Source: Narthecium ossifragum (lineage: Eukaryota; Streptophyta; Magnoliopsida; Dioscoreales; Nartheciaceae). From it: a DNA stretch of 64,000 bases. Below, in pieces: positions 11,861 to 22,859 of this stretch. The notes below the pieces were generated by a model. The model did not search any database and was not told where the DNA came from. It saw only the letters and a list, made by a program, of their open reading frames with translations. Both the position numbers and the translations under genes were made by a program. Location: the NCBI GenBank assembly GCA_963920575.1, contig OY986972.1, forward strand, positions 4,667,115 to 4,731,114, written 5' to 3'. Positions within the stretch are counted from its first letter, which is position 1; each line of letters begins with the position of its first letter.

Positions 11861-12689
11861 ATGGGAATTATTATGTCTGGCGACTTAATTAGCTCTTGAA
11901 TTTTTCCTTTGTTGACACAGACTAATGTACAACCATACATAGATTATCCGTGAAAAGAATAGACACTCAACAGTGCTTTCCCTTTCTCTTAATGCATGTA
12001 AGCAGTGCCTTATAACGCATGCATCTCGGCCGGTCTCTTGGCCTCCTCTACGACTAGCCTTGCTCTTGATGAATCACTCCACATGGTGCCCATGACGACT
12101 ACGTACAAGAATGGAATACGATTCGGAGAACACGCACCTGGTTCGATCTCAGCTCCCATTTGTATATAAAGATCTGGCAGTATGCAACGTTGAGATCAGG
12201 CAAGACTTTGCCGGTGAGATATCGTTTTAAGAGATGGTAGAACATTAATAGAAAAAGTTTTAAGTGATCATTTTAACGTGCCTAGCTAGCTAAAAGCATC
12301 AGATCCCAAAGCAGCTTTTAAAGGAAGAAGTATTCATCATGCATGTGTTCATTTGTTGCATGCACTGCGTGATCCCCTCGGCAGCTAGCTAGCTAGCTTT
12401 GGAACAATTTCCTTCTCAAGGCCCTTCTTGAAGCTCTCTTTAGGCCGTGTTTGGTTGGAGGAAAGTGGACGCTGAGTGGGGCAATTGACGGTACTCCTTT
12501 CACTTATGGGTGTCTGGTTTGGCTAGGGACTCGTTGGACAAAAAGAGTCCAGTTCAGCGTTTTTACTCCAGCCAAAAATACACCAGAGTTGACCGAGTGG
12601 AGCGGTTGTAGTCAAATTAAATGCCAACTACCAATCCGTACACATCCCATTACTCCTCCCATTTGAACTGGATATCGGGCCAGGGTTCC
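11861..12689. other. Intergenic DNA with a possible MITE-like piece
   Basis: No gene is seen. 12441-12665 starts GGCCGTGTTTGGTTGG, the kind of terminus seen in plant MITEs, and is locally less AT-rich than its left flank, but no partner terminus could be paired. A (GCTA)n stretch lies near 12384-12398. Confidence 0.35.
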
Positions 12690-13165
12690 TTCTCGTCACC
12701 ACCCTTCACCTCCTCCCTCTTGCGGTTGTCTCAGAGAGTCTCTCTCGCCCTAGGGTGGTGGATCGGCTTGGTTGCCCATTGACGATCCGGGTGGGCTGCT
12801 CTCCGGTTGTTTCCTTCTCCTCGGGCGGTTGTTTCCTTCACCGGTTGGTTCCTTCTCATCACCACCCTTCACCTCCTCCCTCTTGCGGTTGTCTTCGAGT
12901 ATCTCTCTCGCCCTAGGGTGGTGGATCGGCTTGGTTGCCCGTCGACGATCCGGGTGGGTTGCTCTCCGGTTGTTTCCTTCTCCTCAGGCGGTTGTTTCCT
13001 TCTCCGGTTGATTCATTCTCGTCACCACCCTTCACCTCCTCCCTCTTGTGGCTATCTCCGAGTGTCTCTCTCGCCCTATGGTGGTGGATCGGCTTGGTTG
13101 CCCATCGACGATCCGGGTGAGCTGCTCTCCGATTGTTTCCTTCTCCTCAGGCGGTGGTCTATTGG
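12690..13165. repeat. Three-copy tandem repeat, period about 162 bp
   Basis: Units begin at about 12690, 12851 and 13014. Each contains CACCACCCTTCACCTCC, then CTCTCTCGCCCTA, GGTGGATCGGCTTGG, GACGATCCGGGTG and CTCCGGTTGTTTCCTTCTCC. Inside units there is a shorter echo of the GGTTGTTTCCTTC block. The repeat stays open in one frame by composition only; I see no protein family. Confidence 0.85.
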
Positions 13166-13219
13166 CCTGAATTGCTAAGGTTCTTCGCTATCGAACCTCT
13201 TATCCCCATTATTTTCTCT

Positions 13220-14215
13220 ATTTTGATCCCTCTCCATGTAACAAGAGGCTTGGATGCTTGAATCCGTCAATTTTCTGACATTTGTTGAGATTTTTGGTGA
13301 TGTTGTACTCGATCCTTGTTTTCCCTTCGATTTCTTCCCTCTTCATGTAACAAGAGTCTCTCCATGTGCTTGGATTTGCTGATCAGTTTCATTATTATGT
13401 GAATGTACACACGGTTGATGTTTGAATCCCATATTTTTGTGATTTTTTTAAAAACCTTTGCTTTGACCCCTCTCGTGTCAAGAGAGGTTCTAACTGTTTA
13501 GATTTGCTTCATCTGTAATTTTCTTCATGTTTTTTAAATCATTATCGATGTTGTTGTTTGATCCCTATTTTATATTTTTATTTGGTTATTCTCATGTTTT
13601 ACTAACTTGGATCTGTGGATTTGCTTCATAGTTATTTAAATCTGTTGATTTTCTTGTAGAATGTGCATGCAGTAGTACCATGATTCTTTTTTTTTTACGG
13701 TTGCTTTCCTCTCCATGTCACGAGAGGTTCTGATATGTTCAATTTTATCAATTTGTTCCATTTTTTTGATATATGGCTCTGACGATGCATTCTACTCTAT
13801 ACATGAATTCCTCTCCACGTCACGAGAGGAACTACTTGTTTGCATTCTGTTGATCTGTTTTATTTTTATGTGAATGTACATACAACCGATGTTTGATCTC
13901 TATTATTTGCCTTATTCTAATCCCTCTCCATGTAACGAGAGGCTTATATGCTTGGATCTGTCAATTTTTTTAATTTGTTGAGATTTTTTGTGGTGTTGCA
14001 CTCTGATCCTTGTTTTCCCTTTGATTCTTCCCTCTCCATGTAACAAGATGCTCTATATGTGGTCCGAAGTGTTGATTTGCTTCATTTTTTATAAGAATTT
14101 ACATATTGCCAATACTGATTTTGCTTAATTATGTTATATGAATGTACATATTGTCAATGCTAATTTGCTTCATTTTTTATCCCTCTTCATGTAACGAGAG
14201 GTTGTGTGCTTGATT
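13220..14215. repeat. Degenerate array with CCTCTCCATGTAACGAGAGG cores
   Basis: The short inverted-repeat core CCCTCTCCATGTAACRAGAGGCT recurs in eight variants at about 13229, 13337, 13466, 13719, 13816, 13921, 14029 and 14181. Spacing is mostly around 105-130 bp with larger gaps where copies have decayed. Between cores, TTGGATYTGTTGATTTGCTTC-like spacer is shared. It is followed by CTTCCCTCATAG, which looks like an intron acceptor, so the array may have been intronic or leader DNA of a transposon gene. Confidence 0.7.
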
Positions 14216-14254
14216 TTGATGATATGTTATAAGCTCAATTGTCTTCCCTCATAG

Positions 14255-14392
14255 ATGGATGATCATGATGAACAATTCGAGAGGATGAGGATGCTCGTTG
14301 TGATATACGCTGCCGTAGTTGTCATGGTTAGAGAATACTACATACCCCGCCATCGCATTAACGATGTGCCTCGAGAGCATACAGACAACTAA
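14255..14392 (+). pseudogene. Short exon-like frame, possible transposon gene remnant
   Basis: An ATG directly after an acceptor-like CTTCCCTCATAG opens 45 codons (MDDHDEQFERMRML...REYYIPRHRINDVPRE) and then TAA. The style, an acidic start and then a Val/Ala-rich helix followed by Y-x-PR-R, resembles the first exon of plant Harbinger-derived transposase genes, but this is a weak impression. No downstream catalytic part is present. Confidence 0.3.
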
Positions 14393-14735
14393 ACCAAGTA
14401 GACGCATATGTTTATTTACTAGTATAACATTTTTTAATAGGCTTCAGAATTCGAAGATCAATAATGAGTTAAGTTCTGAACAGTTTTTCTGAGTCTGATT
14501 CTCCGCTCCTTTTGCCTTTTCCGCTAATATTTATGTTTTCTTTTAGCAAAATTTCATATTTGCACAATTCGTTTGTAAAAAGGGTTAATATCATATAGCC
14601 TCCTGAAAAAAATACTAAATATCATAAATCACCCCTTGAAAAAATAAGGTCATTTCATATAACCATTTTCATCTGATTAAGAGACTTAATCAAGATAAAA
14701 ATGCATGATTAAATTGTGCAAAAACTAAGTGAACG
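14393..14735. other. AT-rich intergenic DNA
   Basis: No coding or repeat structure recognised. It includes TATCATATAGCC and TTTCATATAACC stretches that look like worn duplications. Confidence 0.4.
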
Positions 14736-14751
14736 GAATCTAAAAATACAT

Positions 14752-15053
14752 GGGGAAAAGCGTATCATCATTGAGTCAGATGCCAAAGAGGTTATGGAGG
14801 TCCTGAGAGGGCAGATGGTCTGGCCCAGAGAGGAGTAAAAGTTGATGAGGTTGGTATGGTGTCTTTTCATGGGGTTTGAGTCTGTTTGTATGTTACATAT
14901 TAGTAGAAATGACAATATTAGGGCTGATAGGGTCGCCAGATAGTGTCGGGTTGCGGACACCAGTTTTGCCTGGCAAGCAGAGGAGGGGTTAGAATCCCTT
15001 CCCCTGACCTTATAAATAATCCTTAGCTTTCGAGCTCAACTAATAAAAAAAAA
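14752..15053 (+). mobile_element. 5'-truncated LINE tail with 16-bp TSD
   Basis: Flanked by the same 16 bp, GAATCTAAAAATACAT, at 14736-14751 and 15054-15069. It ends in an A-rich tail (AATAAAAAAAAA) just before the second copy. The interior encodes the end of a LINE RNase H-like domain (IIIESDAKEVMEVL, then HISRNDNIRADRVA) with two or three stops. This is a classic target-primed insertion of only the 3' 300 bp of the element. Confidence 0.9.
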
Positions 15054-15083
15054 GAATCTAAAAATACATATATTTCTACAAGT

Positions 15084-15151
15084 GATTTAATAACTGTCTA
15101 CATATGTATATTAACTTATGATTTAATAACTGTCTACATATGTATATTAAC
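15084..15151. repeat. 36-bp tandem duplication
   Basis: GATTTAATAACTGTCTACAT and the following bases occur twice in a row, about 36 bp apart, between the two LINE tails. Confidence 0.8.
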
Positions 15152-15160
15152 CTAGTCTCA

Positions 15161-15546
15161 TATGTCTCCGTGTACAAGGGGGCAGTGGGCATCGTGGCTC
15201 TGGAGGACGATGGTGGAGTACCGTGGGCGTTGGGGGAGGAGGTAGCCGCTTCCTTTGCCCTTGAAGCAGAGCTGAAGGCAATTCTCTTGGCTGTTCGTAC
15301 GGCGTGGAGTAAGGGTAGAGTCCGACCGTATGACAACAATAGGCTAGAGTCCGTCCATATGACAACAATTGATATTCTCAATGAAGGACGGCTGTGGTCG
15401 GATGAGGTAGCATCTACAGTAGTGAAATGGTGTAGGGTAAACTCATCAGGTCTTAGCTAGGTCCCTAGTGATGGACCTAGCAGGGTGGATGGGATCATGT
15501 AGTCCGTTATGCTTGTGAGCCGTCGGCTCAACTATTCAAAAAAAAA
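15161..15546 (+). mobile_element. Second 5'-truncated LINE tail with 12-bp TSD
   Basis: The 12-mer AACCTAGTCTCA stands at 15149-15160 and again at 15547-15558, right after an A-tract. The insert begins inside an RNase H-like coding segment (GAVGIVALEDDGGVPW, then FALEAELKAILLAV, the catalytic-strand E region) and ends with the GAGCCGTCGGCTCAAC-type LINE 3' UTR. Frames are interrupted. It is a different copy from the one at 14752. Confidence 0.9.
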
Positions 15547-15831
15547 AACCTAGTCTCAAAGAGATTTTTGAAATAATTCTATCTTTTCAAGAGTTTTATG
15601 ATATCATATTGTCATAAATGTAATGATACACAGCAATACTTGACGGATGTTATAATACACAGCAATACTTGCAGTCAATTACCTGCTAATAATTTGCAGA
15701 GTGATCGTTGCATAAGGATTCAGGCCAAACTACAGCAATCAAGAAAGAAACGATCTCATAATGGAGAATGAAGAATGATAGCTGCCCAGTTGCATTTCAC
15801 TTGTATCAAGAAGGAACCAATAACCACCGCT

Positions 15832-18800
15832 TCATGATTTCATAAGCAGTGACTTGATGAAAGCAAGAACTCCAGGAACATCGACAGTCCATGCAACGGA
15901 GACTGGTGAATAGTCGGACCATGGGTTACTAGAATTCCACCTGCATCAGAGGTTCTAAAAGTTTACGAGATATATTATAGGAAAGACTAATACAGAGTGG
16001 GCTGGGTGAAAGACATCAAACTTTTTCAGTCCTTGATCCATCAATGTAAGTCCAGCACAAATGCCCTTAGTCTCCACCCTCACAACCCCCTTTTTGAATG
16101 TAAAGAGATCTGGGCGAACCAGCGCTGCAAAGCTGACAGGGTCATGGAGGAATATCCCTGATAGAGAACATGTTAGAACATCGAGCGATTAAAAAAGCTG
16201 GAAATAAGCACTGATAAGGAAAAATAGAAATGCCCAGGAAAAACCGCATACCAAAGAAGCTATCGGATTTTACATGCCAATTTCTGTAGAAGTTGCACAT
16301 TTCAGATAAGAGCTCTGAGTGTCTTCCCTTTGAATTTCTCAGCTCGAGGAGGTCAGCATCTGACATAATGGGTATGAACACACTTCAGAAGATAACAGGG
16401 AGATCGAGGAAATAAGAGATTGAATGGAATTAGGGAAAAAGAGACCTGTTAGAGAGACTTGAGTGGTGACGTTTATACCAACAACAACAATATCTGCTCC
16501 ACACGTAAAGACGATGTCAGCTGCTTCTGGATCACCATAAATCTGCAAAAGGATTATATATCTATGGCAATTCAGAATCTAACATTTGCTCAACTCTTCC
16601 AAAAATTTCCGATGATCCTAAAAGAGCACGAGGATCCCTAGCAATAAGATAAACGGTTGAATGAAGAGTAAAAGATGTCAGTACAGCACATTTAATGGCT
16701 CTGCCTTTACCAATTGAACATTTGTCAAAGAGAATAGGCAAGGATTAACATATCCCATGCTTACATCAATTGAGTTCTTTTTAACGCCACATAGAAATTT
16801 TCTCCAATAACTACTATTCAACAAAGGCAATGTCAGTCACAATGTTCCTCAAATGCCTCACTCATTGGTACCAAAAGAGCAAGCTGATGCAAATCATGAC
16901 GGTGCACTGATATCAAAAATCAATCATCAATGACAAAACCACCAAAGATGATTTCAGATCTAAGGGCCAAATGTACCTGAGTTTCAAGAAAATGCTCCAT
17001 GATATTCATGCTAGTTTAGTTCCATAACCTAAATATGGATCTACTATATCCGTCCCCGAGTTTAGTCCATAGGCTAGATATGAATATACTATGCGATACA
17101 TAGGCTAAGGCCTCCCTGGAAAAACAACCTTGATTTGCCCCAAGTGCAGGATATTTTTGAAAACAAATGACCATGGACCCAGTCTCAACAAGAGAACTCC
17201 GGATGCTGTGACAAAAAGGTATCTAGTTCTATACATGGAGCATCTGTGCTATGGTACTCATTAAAGATATATAGAACTGAGTTCATTTTACAGAAATAGG
17301 AAGATAGTTTTTCTCACATTAGCTTCAGCAGCAGGGTTAACATTTCCAGACGCAAAAAAAGCTCCACCTAGTATGACAATTTTCTTCACCTTGCTCGCGA
17401 AGGATGAGTCTCTTTTGATTGCCTGAACAAGTAAAAGATAGCATCAATCAACAACCCAAATGTCATCATGTCAGCATGAATACCCTAACAAGTGTTGAAG
17501 GCAAACTTTAGATGCTTAGTTGAATAGGTATAAATAGCACAAATGCAATTTAAAACAGATAATTTATGGAAATAAAAAAAAGTTGATCATAGCAGATTAC
17601 TTACCAAGGCTAAATTTGTTAAAGGTCCAATTGCAAGTATGGATACCTCCCCAGGGTACTCAGAAACTTTTTGCACCAGAAATTCTGGTGCACTGGTTTC
17701 ACACTTCTTACAAGAAGGTGGGGGCAAAAAAATACCCCCCATTCCATCAGAGCCATGAACAAAATCAGCAAGACGCGGCTCTCCGCCCTTCATTACCAAA
17801 AGCATGTACGACAGTCAACATCAATGGCATAAATATGACAAACAGATGTATTTACGCCTGAGAGCAATAGGTGATGGTGATATAGTATATTTTCCTCGAT
17901 GGTAGATGGTTGATTCTGGTTGAAACAAGTATAAAGACCATAAGAAGGCCGAGAATCATAGGACTCCAGTTATTATATCTAACTGATGCCTTGCAAGTGC
18001 TAAGTAAGAAGCATCTCTCAACTATATGTTAAATCTATAAACCAACTGAAAAAGGGTTCTTGAAGCCAAAAACTACATAGCACATACTAACCTACAGTAT
18101 CGAGTAATTTATTGTTTTAACCAGTCATATGAATCCATCCAATGAAGATCCTTAAAAAAAGTCTATTCTAGGAGCATCGAGCATATGACAGGTTACACAA
18201 GGAGGCAGCTGCTTCCCTACCTTTAAAGGCTCGTGGCTGCCTTCTGATACTGGAACACCAGGACAACCCGCAATCTCACACTATCCTTTTACACATTATA
18301 GAACACAATTTATGATCAGAATACTTCTAAAGTGCCGACGATAATATCCAACAAGAAAAGTCAAAGTGAAAATGAACACATACCAAAAGCAAAGCATTGC
18401 GAGTGGCATCTTTTGTACTAACGTTCCCAAATATAGTTGTCAAACCTATGATCTCGATTTCTGGCATTTGAAATGCCATCAAAATGGCCATGCTATCATC
18501 TGTAAGCAAGGTCAAAAATTGAAAATATGTAACAATATGCTTCAGATTATGGGCAACAGATCGTACATAGTCCACGATGCAGAAGTTGAGCAAGAAAGAC
18601 CTAAATCTCAATGTTCTGACTGCCTACAAGAGTTAGATAATCAGCATGGTTGTGAAGCTACTGATAGCATGAAAGAAAATCATAAATTTAATCTGATGCA
18701 TGCTATATCAGCAATGATTATAATTGCTACAGAATCGGGACAAGAAAATGCACTCTAAAGTCCCTTCAAGGAACAGCTGATTGTCCGACAGTCTCATACT

Positions 18801-19408
18801 TATGTCAATAGAAGGGTTTCTTAATTTAATGACAATGTCGAGGAGGATCTTCAAACATCACAGAAGTTAGAAAGATATTGCACTCTTAGAAAACCAAGCA
18901 AAAAGGAATATTTCAGTACAAGGTTTTCTTGAATTATCGGGAATGTCGAGATGGTTCTTGGAATATCACATAAGTTAGAAACATGTAGAACTTTTAGAAA
19001 CAAATCATAAAGGCACATGTCAGTAGAAGGCTTTCTTGAATTATTGACAATGTTGAGATGGTAATTGGAACATCACAGAAGTTAAAAAGATGTAGAACTC
19101 TTGGAAATCATGTCAAGAATCCAACAAATCTCCGACGAAACACAACACATCGACATCAAACATTTGGAACACGAAGCAATAGATTTTAACATCCGCGGAT
19201 CACACATCTCTCCTGTGTTCTTTAATCGCCAATTCCTACACTCCGCTCGGATCCAAGATCAAACATAGATCTAACACATAGCACGCGCATCAAATCAAGG
19301 GACCTCAAACGGTTACAAGAAGATCAAAGAAGTCAAAACGATACCGATTCCGGGATCCGTGTCGATGATGACCTTCTCACGAGGACGCACGTGATTCTCG
19401 CCGTTCAT
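15832..19408 (-). CDS. URH1: Uridine/purine nucleosidase, IunH family (URH-like)
   Basis: Nine exons on the minus strand: 19408-19345, 18499-18384, 18280-18221, 17787-17605, 17422-17318, 16542-16446, 16359-16252, 16157-16022 and 15940-15832. All have GT-AG introns and consistent phases; the total is 978 nt, 325 residues, the usual length. The calcium- and ribose-binding DTDPGIDD motif is residues 16-23 and spans the exon 1/2 joint. Conserved GLTTIFGN, GPLTNLAL, GGAFFASGNVNPAAEAN, IYGDPEAAD, LHDPVSF and the C-terminal AWTVDVP follow in order. The family hydrolyses uridine (also inosine and xanthosine in plants) to base and ribose in pyrimidine salvage, mainly in the cytosol. The short form without a signal peptide fits URH1/URH2; which paralogue cannot be said. 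No frame damage. Confidence 0.94.
18803..19115. repeat. Three-copy tandem repeat in nucleosidase intron 1
   Basis: Units near 18803, 18912 and 19018, period about 107 bp, share CAGTAGAAGGYTTTCTTGAATT, GACAATGTYGAGATGG, CATCACAGAAGTTA and GTAGAACTCTT. They are clearly diverged. No coding meaning. Confidence 0.75.
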
Positions 19409-19598
19409 GATGGATCCCACACCACTGGAGTTCGTTTCCACGGGATCCATGCTCCCTCGATCTCCTCCGGCAGAAGCTTAGGATTAGGGCTCCGGAATCG
19501 AAGGAGAAGGAGGACGAAAACGACGAGAGAAACGAGGAGAAGTCGAAGCCGCTCTCTCCCCCTCCCTCGCTCTCGCCTCCGCTTTCTTCTTCCCCTGA

Positions 19599-19608
19599 TT
19601 TTTATAGC
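19599..19608 (-). promoter_or_regulatory. TATA box of the nucleosidase gene
   Basis: The minus strand reads CTATAAAAATC, a strong plant TATA box, about 190 bp upstream of the ATG at 19408. The leader after it is purine-rich. A start site near 19570 would give a 5' UTR of about 160 nt. Confidence 0.7.
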
Positions 19609-19739
19609 TCTCGCTGCGTGAAACGGATTCGGGGGCTGCAATAACTTATCTTACTGCAGGCTCTGCAGTGAAAGATTTCGGCCGTCCATTTGAATGGATG
19701 GCCATGATTTAATCAGTGAAACTTTTTTTTTAATAACAC

Positions 19740-20225
19740 CAAAAACAACTCCGTCTTTCAGGTGGCGATCAAGGTCTGTCGTCAGTGAGGGACGGATGGT
19801 GTCGTGGGCAACTCTACAAAGATCGCCGCCGCCCTCCTATCCGGCCATCCACCAACTCCAGCGGGCTCTTCCACCCTGTCACCATCTCTCCCCCCTACTT
19901 TCTCTCTCCTCTTTCCGTCTCCTCCTCCTCCTCGAGCGCAGTCTTCTCCTTCCTCCTCTCCTCCTTCATCTTCCCGTCACCAGCATCCATCGATTCCAAC
20001 GACTCCATTACTTCCGACAACCGCATCACCACCATTTCTCTCAAGCACCCAAGACCCCAACTCTATCAACCCCGCTTTTCCCTCCCACGATCACCAACCT
20101 CCCAGCAAGCCACAACCCCGTCACCCTCATCTCCGATCACCAGAAACAATGCCCCTCACCTCCTAATATCTCCTCTCGACATATTCCCTCCATCCCTCCC
20201 GTCTCCGACGCGATCCGTGCAGGTG
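19740..20225. other. Pyrimidine-rich stretch without recognised gene
   Basis: CT-rich, open in three plus-strand frames because of composition (Ser/Pro/Leu-rich translations). It lies upstream of the nucleosidase promoter and ends at the copia insertion. It could be the leader or first exon of a lost gene, but no motif supports this. Confidence 0.35.
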
Positions 20226-20230
20226 AACCC

Positions 20231-20954
20231 TGTTAGGAAATTCGGACGGGGATGAAACCAAGATGGGAAAGCACCAAAATAGAACAACGAAGGAGACACC
20301 AGATTTAACGTGGAAAACCTTCCGGCAAATCACCGCGAAGAAAAAACCACGGGAAGAAGAGCTTCACTATATGAGGAGATTTACAAGACTCACTCTTTCA
20401 ACTCTCACACAGATCTTCTCTCTTCCCTCCCAGTACGTTCTCACATACTTACAGATCTCCCTATGTCTTTTGCTTTCTCTCAAGCCCTAAGACCTCTCTC
20501 TAGGCCTCCCAGATGAGAATCCACGTTCTCTCAATTAGGGTTACACACCAACCATATTTATATCCACTAATTAACCCACACTCGGATTAATCTGGACCCT
20601 TAAATTTTCCTCGGATTCCGCAAATGATCGATCTTCTTGAATGAAAGGATCGATCCTTTCATTCCGTGGAATAAACCGCCCCGAAGATTATCGATCCTTT
20701 TGAGGATAAGGATCGATCATCCAAAAACATGCTCCCTGTCACAGAAAAAATCGTCTGGGAGGATCGATCCTTATAAGCAGAGGATCGATCATTTTCAGCC
20801 CAGCTTTCTGTTGTGGGAAGAGGATCGATCTTTTCCAAGATAAAGATCGATCCTTTGTCTTCCTGCACCTTCGTTTGTCCAATGCCGCGCGTCCTCGTCG
20901 CTTCTCGTCGACGTCTCTCGATGACGTCTCTCATGGGGAGGGATTTTCCCAACA
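20231..20954 (-). repeat. 3' LTR of the gag-only copia element
   Basis: Matches 22097-22820 base for base except scattered substitutions and small indels. Contains about ten GGATCGATC(C/T) motifs between 20620 and 20850. A GGGAGCGGGAGC purine tract lies just inside it (20956-20967, minus strand), fitting the plus-strand primer. Confidence 0.9.
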
Positions 20955-21173
20955 AGCTCCCGCTCCCGACTCATGAGAGACCAGAACCCTGTCGAGCTCT
21001 TACTAGCTCGGACATTGCACTCTCCTTGTGCCGCGCTTCTTCAAGTCATTGCGTCTCATGACTCTTGAAGACTCCATCGATCCCATCGAACTCTTGATGT
21101 CGCAATCAAGACTCGGACCTCCATACACTCTGTCGTGCCACCATACGAGCCATCATACCGCATGACTCGGCCT

Positions 21174-22047
21174 TCATACACTCTGTCGTGCCACCATACG
21201 AGCCATCATACCGCATGACTCGGCCTTTCCGATCGCTTCGATCGATCGGAACCCCCATCGCACCTCTAGTACGGAAGCTCCCCCGTAATGACACACACGT
21301 CGCTGTCGAGTGTCACTACGTTGTTGCAGATCATCATTGTACTTTCTGCATCGCCGCTTGATGTGCCCTTCCTTCCCGCAGTAGTAGCAAGTAACTGTCT
21401 TTCCTTTAATCTTGTCATCCTTCCCATACGAGCGCTTCCTCTCTACCACATGTGCCTTTGAGACAGGCTCATCTGTTGACCTCTTTCTCAAGGCATTGGA
21501 GAGCAGGGCCGCTGTGACTTCCTCTGTCTCTAGGGACTCCTTCCCATAGAGTAATGTAGTCACCAGATGCTCGTAGGAAGGTGGAAGAGACGCCAAAAGG
21601 AGGAGGGCCTTGTCTTCATCATCCACTGTAACCTCCACGCTCAGCAACTGGGTGATGATCCTATTGAAGGTGTTTAGGTGCTCTATCAGATCTGAACCTT
21701 CCCTCATCCTCGAGGTGTGCAGCTGTTGTTTCGGGAACAGTTTATTCGTCAGAGATTTAGTCATGAACAAACTTTCTAACCTTGACCACAACCCTACAGC
21801 CGTGTCCTCATTGATGACGTTGTACATAACCTCATATGCTAGGCAGAGCCTGATGGTGCTCACCGTCCTCATCTCGATCTCCTCCCAGTCGTCGTCCTTC
21901 ATAGCCTCAGGCTTTTTTCCTTTCAGGGCCTTGTAGAGACCCTGCTGCACCAGGATATCCTTCACACCGCTGCTGCCACAAACAGAAGTTGCTTTTTCCA
22001 TCGAATCGCTCAACCCCGAAACGAGGATCTGAGGCCTTCACCGCCAT
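21174..22047 (-). pseudogene. Copia gag with UBN2-like core and CCHC knuckle, frameshifted
   Basis: Starts at an ATG 50 bp after the LTR (22047) with RFDGKSNFCLWQQ, the N-terminal signature of copia gag. A one-base shift near 21975 then moves the frame. The remaining 260 codons are open and carry LYKALKGKKPEAM, LTNKLFPKQQLHTSRM, LLLASLPPSYEHLVTTLLYG and the zinc knuckle CYYCGKEGHIKRRC (C-x2-C-x4-H-x4-C). Past the knuckle a 66-bp DNA duplication gives a repeated GMMARMVARQSV tail. The protein would form the particle and bind RNA. Apart from the single shift the gag looks well kept. Confidence 0.88.
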
Positions 22048-22081
22048 CACGAACTGTTGAACCAATGAACCTGATGAACCT

Positions 22082-22095
22082 GGCTCTGATACCAC
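22082..22095 (-). promoter_or_regulatory. Primer-binding site, initiator tRNA-Met type
   Basis: On the minus strand GTGGTATCAGAGCC follows the 5' LTR end. TGGTATCAGAGC is the standard Ty1-copia primer site, complementary to the 3' end of initiator tRNA-Met. It fixes the element's orientation. Confidence 0.9.
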
Positions 22096-22096
22096 T

Positions 22097-22820
22097 TGTT
22101 AGGAAATTCGGGCGGGGAAGAAACCAAGATGGGAAAGCACTAAAATAGAACAACGAAGGAGACACCGAATTTAACGTGGAAAACATTTCAGCAAATCACC
22201 GCGAAGGAAAAACCACGGGAAGAAGAGCTTCACTATATGAGGATATTTACAAGACTCACTCTCTTAACTCTCACACAGATCTTCTCTCTTCCCTCCCAGT
22301 ACGTTCTTACGTACTTACAGATCTCTTTCTGTCTTTTGCTTGCTCTCAAGCCCTAAGACCTCTCTCTAGGCCTCCCGGATGAGAATCCACGTTCTCTCAA
22401 TTAGGGTTACACACCAACCCTATTTATATCCACTAATTAACCTATACTCGGATTAATCTGGACCCTTAAATTTTTACCGAATTCCGCAAAGGATCGATCT
22501 TCTTGAATGAAAGGATCGATCCTTTCATTCCGTGGAATAGACCGCCCGAAGATGATCGATCCTTTTGAGAATAAGGATCGATCATCCAAAAACATGCTCC
22601 CTGTCACAGGAAAAATCGTTTGGGAGGATCGATCCTTATAGAGCAGAGGATCGATCCTTTCCAGCCCAGCTTTCTGTCGTGGAAAGAGGATCGATCTTTT
22701 CCAAGATAAAGATCGATCATTTGTTTTCCTGCACCTTCGTTTGTCCAACGCCGCGTGTCCTCGTCGCTTCTCATCGATGTCTCTCGATGACGTCTATGAT
22801 GGGGAGGGATTTTCCCAACA
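22097..22820 (-). repeat. 5' LTR of the gag-only copia element
   Basis: Direct partner of 20231-20954. The block 22490-22715 carries about ten GATCGATC-containing decamers at spacings of 15-30 bp. A leader with CTCTCTAGGCC and AATTAGGGTTACACACCAA follows in the direction of the plus strand. Confidence 0.9.
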
Positions 22821-22859
22821 AACCCATCTTCGGCACTGTGAAAGGGTGATGGGAGCAAT

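Larger units (their letters stand above)
20231..22820 (-). mobile_element. Gag-only Ty1-copia element (TR-GAG type) with TSD
   Basis: Two 724-bp LTRs (20231-20954 and 22097-22820) begin TGTTGGG and end CCTAACA on the minus strand. The element is flanked by AACCC on both sides (20226-20230 and 22821-22825). Reading on the minus strand, the 5' LTR is followed by a TGGTATCAGAGCC primer site, then a gag frame, and no protease, integrase, RT or RNase H: the internal part is only 1.14 kb. This is the layout called TR-GAG (terminal repeats plus GAG). The LTRs differ by a few percent by eye, so insertion is not recent. Movement would need copia enzymes in trans. Confidence 0.92.

Noticed and set aside
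19405..19641. 78-codon upstream ORF whose TGA overlaps the nucleosidase ATG (ATGA)
   Set aside because: A strong TATA box lies at 19599-19608 on the same strand, so the ATG at 19641 is upstream of the likely transcription start. The peptide is Arg-rich by composition only.
19694..20255. Three overlapping Ser/Pro-rich plus-strand frames of 120-180 codons
   Set aside because: All three frames are open because the DNA is CT-rich. No domain, no splice partner.
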